From: Streptomyces sp. CB02959
GTDB taxonomy: Bacteria; Actinomycetota; Actinomycetes; Streptomycetales; Streptomycetaceae
Direction: 5' to 3'
Length of the DNA: 64,000 nt
Assembly (NCBI RefSeq): GCF_002803155.1
Contig: NZ_NNBP01000025.1
Coordinates: 1 to 64,000 of the forward strand
Positions 60,738 to 64,000 of this stretch are shown one piece after another (within the stretch, counting starts at the first letter, position 1; the number at the start of each line of letters is the position of its first letter). The position numbers and the translations under genes are program-made. Under the pieces are notes generated by a model that saw only the letters and a program-made list of their open reading frames with translations, searched no databases and had not been told where the DNA came from.

Positions 60738-60802
60738 GGGGCCATCGAACCACCCGTGGCGGCGTGCGCACCTGTCGGGGCACGCCGCCACGGGTCTCCG
60801 GC

Positions 60803-61594
60803 TCACTGCCCCATGACGTACTTCACGGTCGGGCCGGTGGTCCAGCCGCCGTCCACCGCCAGCTCGGCGCCGGTGATGTACGAGGCGGCGTCGGAGAGCA
60901 GGAAGACCACGGCCCCGGCGATCTCGTGCGCCTCGCCGACCCGGCCCATCGGGGTGTTGGGGTACTTGCCCTCGCCGACCTCGATGCCGACCTGCGCGGT
61001 CATCGGGGTGTAGGTCATCCCGGGGTGTACGGAGTTCACCCGGACCCGGGAGGTGCCCCACTCCACCGCGCCGATCTTGGTCAGGCCGCGGACGCCCCAC
61101 TTGGACGCGCCGTAGCCGCCGGTCATGGCCAGGCCCATCAGCCCGGCCGCCGAGGAGATGTTCACGATCGACCCCGCACCGCGCTCCTTCATGGCCGGCA
61201 GCACGGTCTTCATGCCGATGAAGACGCCGGTGAGGTTGACGTCGAGGACCTTGCGGAAGAAGTCGGCGGAGACCGTCTCCAGGGGCGCGCCGGTCGATAT
61301 CCCGGCGTTGTTCACCAGTCCGTCGACCCCGCCGAACTCCGCCACCGCGAAGTCCACGACCCGCTGCCAGTCCTCCTCGGAGGTCACGTCGTGGGCCAGG
61401 AACCGGGCTCGCTCGCCGAGCCGGGCCGCGGTCGCCGCGCCCTCCTCCTGGAGGACGTCGGTGAGGACGACGTCGGCGCCGGCCGCGACGGCCTGCTCGG
61501 CGGCCGCGGCACCCAGCCCGCGGGCCGCGCCGGTGAGGACGACGGTCTTGCCGCTCAGGTCCGCGGCGGAGGCCGCCTGGATGGGCTCACTCAT
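60803..61594 (-). CDS. SDR-family oxidoreductase
   Basis: A 263-residue classical SDR with TGAARGLG near residue 21, NNAG, a catalytic Ser in NISSAAGLMG and YGASK. The tail ITGAELAVDGGWTTG is typical; relatives include 3-alpha/20-beta-hydroxysteroid dehydrogenases. GGAGTTC precedes the ATG. Its start overlaps the end of the tetR gene by 8 bp, so the two are coupled. Confidence 0.92.
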   Translation of the reverse strand: MSEPIQAASAADLSGKTVVLTGAARGLGAAAAEQAVAAGADVVLTDVLQEEGAATAARLGERARFLAHDVTSEEDWQRVVDFAVAEFGGVDGLVNNAGISTGAPLETVSADFFRKVLDVNLTGVFIGMKTVLPAMKERGAGSIVNISSAAGLMGLAMTGGYGASKWGVRGLTKIGAVEWGTSRVRVNSVHPGMTYTPMTAQVGIEVGEGKYPNTPMGRVGEAHEIAGAVVFLLSDAASYITGAELAVDGGWTTGPTVKYVMGQ

Positions 61595-62240
61595 GGGGAA
61601 CTCCTTCGGTACGAGGGGCGGCGGCGAGCAGGAACGCGGTCGTCGTCCCGGTGAGATCGGCGAGGAACAGCTCCTCGCCCGTCAGGGGTGCGGCACCGTC
61701 CAGGTAGTGCCGTGCCCGGTCGGCCAGCGCCGCACCGATCAGCGTCAGCGCGAGGTCCAGCCGCTCCAGCCGCACCGCCTCGGGCAGTCCGGCCGCGGCC
61801 AGTGCCTCCTCGACCCGGCAGATCAGCCGCCAGTACGCGGTCCCGGCGAGGGTCGGGTGCGGGACCCGGGTGCGGACCCCGCTCTCGTGGCTGAGCTGGG
61901 CGGAGATCCGCAGGCAGCGCCGCCCCCGGTCGGTCCGCAACTCGGTGGCCTCCGCCGCGAGCAGCAGCCGGATCAGCTCCCGGGGCGCCGGTTCGCCGGC
62001 CTCCGCCGCGGCCAGCAGCGGTGCCAGGGCCGCCTCCGTACGGGCCAGCCGGCCGGCCATCACGGCGTCCAGCAGCCCGGCCCGGGAGCCGAAGTGGTAC
62101 TGCACCGCCGACGGGTTGCTCTGGCCGGCCAGCGCGACGATGTCGCGTATCTGGGCACCGTCCACGCCTTGCGCCGCGAAGACTTCCTCGGCGGCGCGGA
62201 TCAGCTTTTCCCGGGTCTCGGGGCCTGATGTCCTGGGCAT
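61587..62240 (-). CDS. TetR-family regulator of the SDR gene
   Basis: A 217-residue protein. The helix-turn-helix (about residues 10-52) reads IRDIVALAGQSNPSAVQYHFGSRAGLL. The remainder resembles the TetR_C domain of the PsrA/CerR type (HPTLAGTAYWRLICRVEEAL). First gene of the tetR-SDR operon, with a perfect dyad 11 bp before its start. Autoregulation and control of the SDR are inferred. Confidence 0.88.
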   Translation of the reverse strand: MPRTSGPETREKLIRAAEEVFAAQGVDGAQIRDIVALAGQSNPSAVQYHFGSRAGLLDAVMAGRLARTEAALAPLLAAAEAGEPAPRELIRLLLAAEATELRTDRGRRCLRISAQLSHESGVRTRVPHPTLAGTAYWRLICRVEEALAAAGLPEAVRLERLDLALTLIGAALADRARHYLDGAAPLTGEELFLADLTGTTTAFLLAAAPRTEGVPHE

Positions 62241-62250
62241 GCCCCGATTC

Positions 62251-62265
62251 TAATGCCGGACATTA
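62251..62265. promoter_or_regulatory. TetR operator candidate
   Basis: Perfect arms TAATG / CATTA around CCGGA, directly upstream of the tetR-SDR operon in an AT-rich promoter region. Confidence 0.55.
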
Positions 62266-62368
62266 ATAAACGGGTAAGGGGGCGGCGGCGGGTCTTTTCG
62301 CGGGTCTTCGCACGGGCCTTGCCGTGGGCCTCCTCGGCTCAGGCCCTTGGATCTCCCGGGACCTGCCC

Positions 62369-62407
62369 GGATCCCCGGATCCCCGGATCCCCGGCCCTCG
62401 GATCCCC
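62369..62407. repeat. 8-bp tandem repeat GGATCCCC
   Basis: Three perfect contiguous copies (62369-62392) and a fourth after 7 bases, close to the 3' end of the DMT carrier gene. Confidence 0.85.
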
Positions 62408-62421
62408 AGGTCTCCGGTGGA

Positions 62422-63318
62422 TCAGCGCGGCTGGAGCTCCCGCGCGTCGTCGGCCGCCCCGGCCCCCGGCGGCATCGCCGGATGGCTGCCGATCAGCACG
62501 ATCCCCGCCACCACCGCGACGATCCCGGCCGCCTGGAAGGCCAGCGCCCCGCTCGTCACCCGGAGCTGGTCGCCCAGGAAGCCCACCCCGCAGAGGATCC
62601 CGGCCAGCGGCTGCGCGGCGGTCAGTGCGGGCAGCGACATCCGCAGCGGCGCCGACTCGAAGGCGCTCTGCACCATCACCAGCGCCAGCACCCCCAGCAC
62701 CACGATCGCGTACGGCTGCCAGCTCGTCAGCAGTTCGTGCCAGCCGCCCGCCGAGAACCGCAGGCCGCTGATCCGGGTCAGCGCGTCCTGGAGGCCGTAG
62801 AGCAGCCCGGCCGCCACGCCCAGCAGCGCGGCCTCCAGGCTGACGTGCACCCGCTCCCGTTTGGCGACCGCCGCCAGCACCAGGGCGGTGGACAGCACCC
62901 CGCCCATGATCAGCCACTGCGCGAGCTGCCCCACCTCGCTGTTGCGCCCGCCGTGCGGCTGCCCGGCCACGATGAACGCGGTCACTCCGCCCGCCAGCAG
63001 CCACAGGCCGGCCCAGCCGCTGCGGCCCAGTCGCTGCCGGGAGATCCGCCGCGCCAGCGCCATCGCGAACAGCAGGTTCGTCGCCATCAGCGGTTCGACG
63101 AGGGTGATGTCCCCCATCCCCAGCGCCACCGCGCCCAGCGCCATCCCCGTCACCATCAGCGCGATCCCGGCCACCCATCGGGGCATCCGGACCAGGTCGA
63201 GCAGCAGCCGGAAGGAGAGGAAGTCCTGCGGCGGAGCGTGCTGCGCCGCGATCTGCTGGAGGACGAACCCGGTGCCCAGACAGCATGCCGCGGCAAGGGC
63301 GAGCAGGATCACCGTCAC
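62422..63318 (-). CDS. DMT-superfamily transporter
   Basis: A 298-residue protein with about ten membrane helices in two five-helix halves. CLGTGFVLQQIAAQHAP is at the start, and LVEPLMATNLLFAMALARR and LTAAQPLAGILCGVGFLGDQL are the two DMT end-of-helix motifs. The substrate is unknown. The GTG at 63318 was preferred because GAGGTG is upstream and the first helix begins there. It is divergent from the ArsR-type gene across the iteron region. Confidence 0.85.
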   Translation of the reverse strand: MTVILLALAAACCLGTGFVLQQIAAQHAPPQDFLSFRLLLDLVRMPRWVAGIALMVTGMALGAVALGMGDITLVEPLMATNLLFAMALARRISRQRLGRSGWAGLWLLAGGVTAFIVAGQPHGGRNSEVGQLAQWLIMGGVLSTALVLAAVAKRERVHVSLEAALLGVAAGLLYGLQDALTRISGLRFSAGGWHELLTSWQPYAIVVLGVLALVMVQSAFESAPLRMSLPALTAAQPLAGILCGVGFLGDQLRVTSGALAFQAAGIVAVVAGIVLIGSHPAMPPGAGAADDARELQPR

Positions 63319-63473
63319 GTCGCACACCTCGTATCGCGCGGGGCGGGGGATGCGCCCGAGGATAGTCAGCCACGGTGGCCGAAACGTGGCCCTCGACTCC
63401 GCCATTCTCGCGCGTACCCGTCTGCACTACCGGCCGCCCGGCCGTTACGGGCACCGCCCAACCTCCGGAAAGA

Positions 63474-63533
63474 TGCAGAGACTTCTTTGCAGAGAAACCT
63501 GTGCAGAGAAACCTATGCAGAGAACTCTCTGCA
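63474..63533. promoter_or_regulatory. Four 14-bp-spaced direct repeats ending in a palindrome
   Basis: TGCAGAG begins at 63474, 63488, 63502 and 63516, exactly 14 bp apart. The middle two are followed by AAACCT. The last copy forms a perfect 18-bp palindrome TGCAGAGAACTCTCTGCA (63516-63533). It lies 18-77 bp before the ArsR-type start and 156 bp from the DMT start. This is a likely cooperative operator array for one or both genes. Confidence 0.8.
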
Positions 63534-63550
63534 TCCCTAGAGTGCTCCTC

Positions 63551-64000
63551 ATGACCCACGACGACGCTCCTCATGACGATGGACCTCAAGGCGATGCGCC
63601 CCACGACGATGCGCCCCCCGGAGATGCGCCTGACCGCGGCGCGCCTCAAGGCGACGCTGCCGACGCCGCCGCGTTCCCCGCGCCGCGCCCTATCCGCCGG
63701 ATGGACGCCCGCAGCCTGCGCGGCCTCGCCCATCCGCTGCGGATGCGCATCCTGGAGCTGCTGACCCTCGACGGTCCGGACACCGCCACCGGCCTCGCCC
63801 ACCGGCTCGGCGAGAACACCGGCACGGTCAGCTGGCATCTGCGTCAGCTCGCCGACCACGCGTTCATCGAGGAGGAGATCGGCCGCGGCACCAAGCGCGA
63901 ACGCTGGTGGCGGGCGGTGGCGGCCTCCCGCCGGCTCAACACCACCGACTTCCGCGACGATCCGGACGCCCGCGGCCCGCTCTCGGTCTACGTCCACGAG
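63551..64000 (+). CDS. ArsR-type winged-helix regulator (cut by window end)
   Basis: The first 150 codons of a gene that runs past the window. The first 45 residues are an Asp/Pro/Gly-rich repeat (DDAPHDDGPQGDAPHDDAP). The ArsR helix-turn-helix follows (LRGLAHPLRMRILELL, then TGLAHRLGENTGTVSWHLRQLADHAFIEEE), then a basic wing (RGTKRERWWRAV). This matches HTH_20-type regulators. The ATG at 63551 is used; a later Met (MDARSLRGL) could be the true start if the repeat is not translated. The iteron array upstream suggests autoregulation. Confidence 0.82.
   Translation, partial: MTHDDAPHDDGPQGDAPHDDAPPGDAPDRGAPQGDAADAAAFPAPRPIRRMDARSLRGLAHPLRMRILELLTLDGPDTATGLAHRLGENTGTVSWHLRQLADHAFIEEEIGRGTKRERWWRAVAASRRLNTTDFRDDPDARGPLSVYVHE

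Overview
The window is very high-GC DNA with GTG/ATG starts behind AGGAGG-like ribosome sites, many TetR-family regulators, secreted enzymes, a SoxR without SoxS and a LexA-type SOS box. It looks like a Streptomyces chromosome. From memory the gene order (dnaE2, Y-family polymerase, secreted lipase, polysaccharide monooxygenase, GDSL esterase, hmgA, TetR/MaoC, soxR) resembles a reversed S. coelicolor SCO1739-SCO1697 segment; this was not searched. I see no rRNA, tRNA, CRISPR array, insertion sequence, phage or conjugative module.

Layout. 0-2.9 kb: a TetR/SDR divergent pair and a DUF3533-like membrane protein. 2.9-7.7 kb: an SOS-controlled translesion operon, dnaE2 followed by a Y-family protein that lacks the polymerase acidic residues (ImuB-like). 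8-12 kb: a secreted lipase, an Lrp/amino-acid permease pair and a copper monooxygenase carrying a LAxTG sorting signal. 12.2-16.1 kb: a five-domain PAS-PAS-GAF-PP2C-ATPase protein divergent from a methyltransferase-Nudix fusion. 16.3-20.5 kb: asparagine synthetase, a small GntR, dimethylargininase and a pirin. 20.6-25.9 kb: an AAA ATPase, small membrane proteins, a secreted subtilase and a GDSL esterase. 26-35.8 kb: a stand-alone type ISP specificity-like protein, an MFS carrier, hmgA-gntR, an aldehyde and an alcohol dehydrogenase, and a urea transporter. 35.8-39.7 kb: acyl-CoA dehydrogenase, two TetRs, a MaoC hydratase and SoxR. 39.9-50.7 kb: amidase, a repeat-rich non-coding stretch, a BKACE enzyme, a large secreted penicillin-acylase relative, and MFS and LysR-type genes. 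50.8-59.3 kb: NamZ, then SDR + acyl-CoA ligase + TetR facing acyl-CoA dehydrogenase + APH kinase, then an MBL-fold hydrolase. 59.4-64 kb: two DUF202 proteins, Nudix, SDR/TetR, a DMT carrier and an ArsR-type regulator cut by the window end.

How genes work together. The strongest multi-gene inference is at 52.3-58.2 kb. The SDR, acyl-CoA ligase, ACAD10/11-like dehydrogenase and APH kinase are the four enzyme types used for 4-keto/4-hydroxy acid catabolism (levulinate lva pathway; mammalian ACAD10/11). Two matching palindromes flank the block and could bind its TetR. A second regulon is suggested by an identical 16-bp operator before a TetR gene (37.8 kb) and before the MaoC gene (39.0 kb).

The least explained DNA is 41.5-42.2 kb. 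Two inverted copies of a structured non-coding element share a loop and a 3' tail, but have different, perfectly paired stems. One copy is followed by four tandem 72/73-bp units. The ArsR-type gene at the right edge has four direct repeats of exact 14-bp period that end in an 18-bp perfect palindrome.
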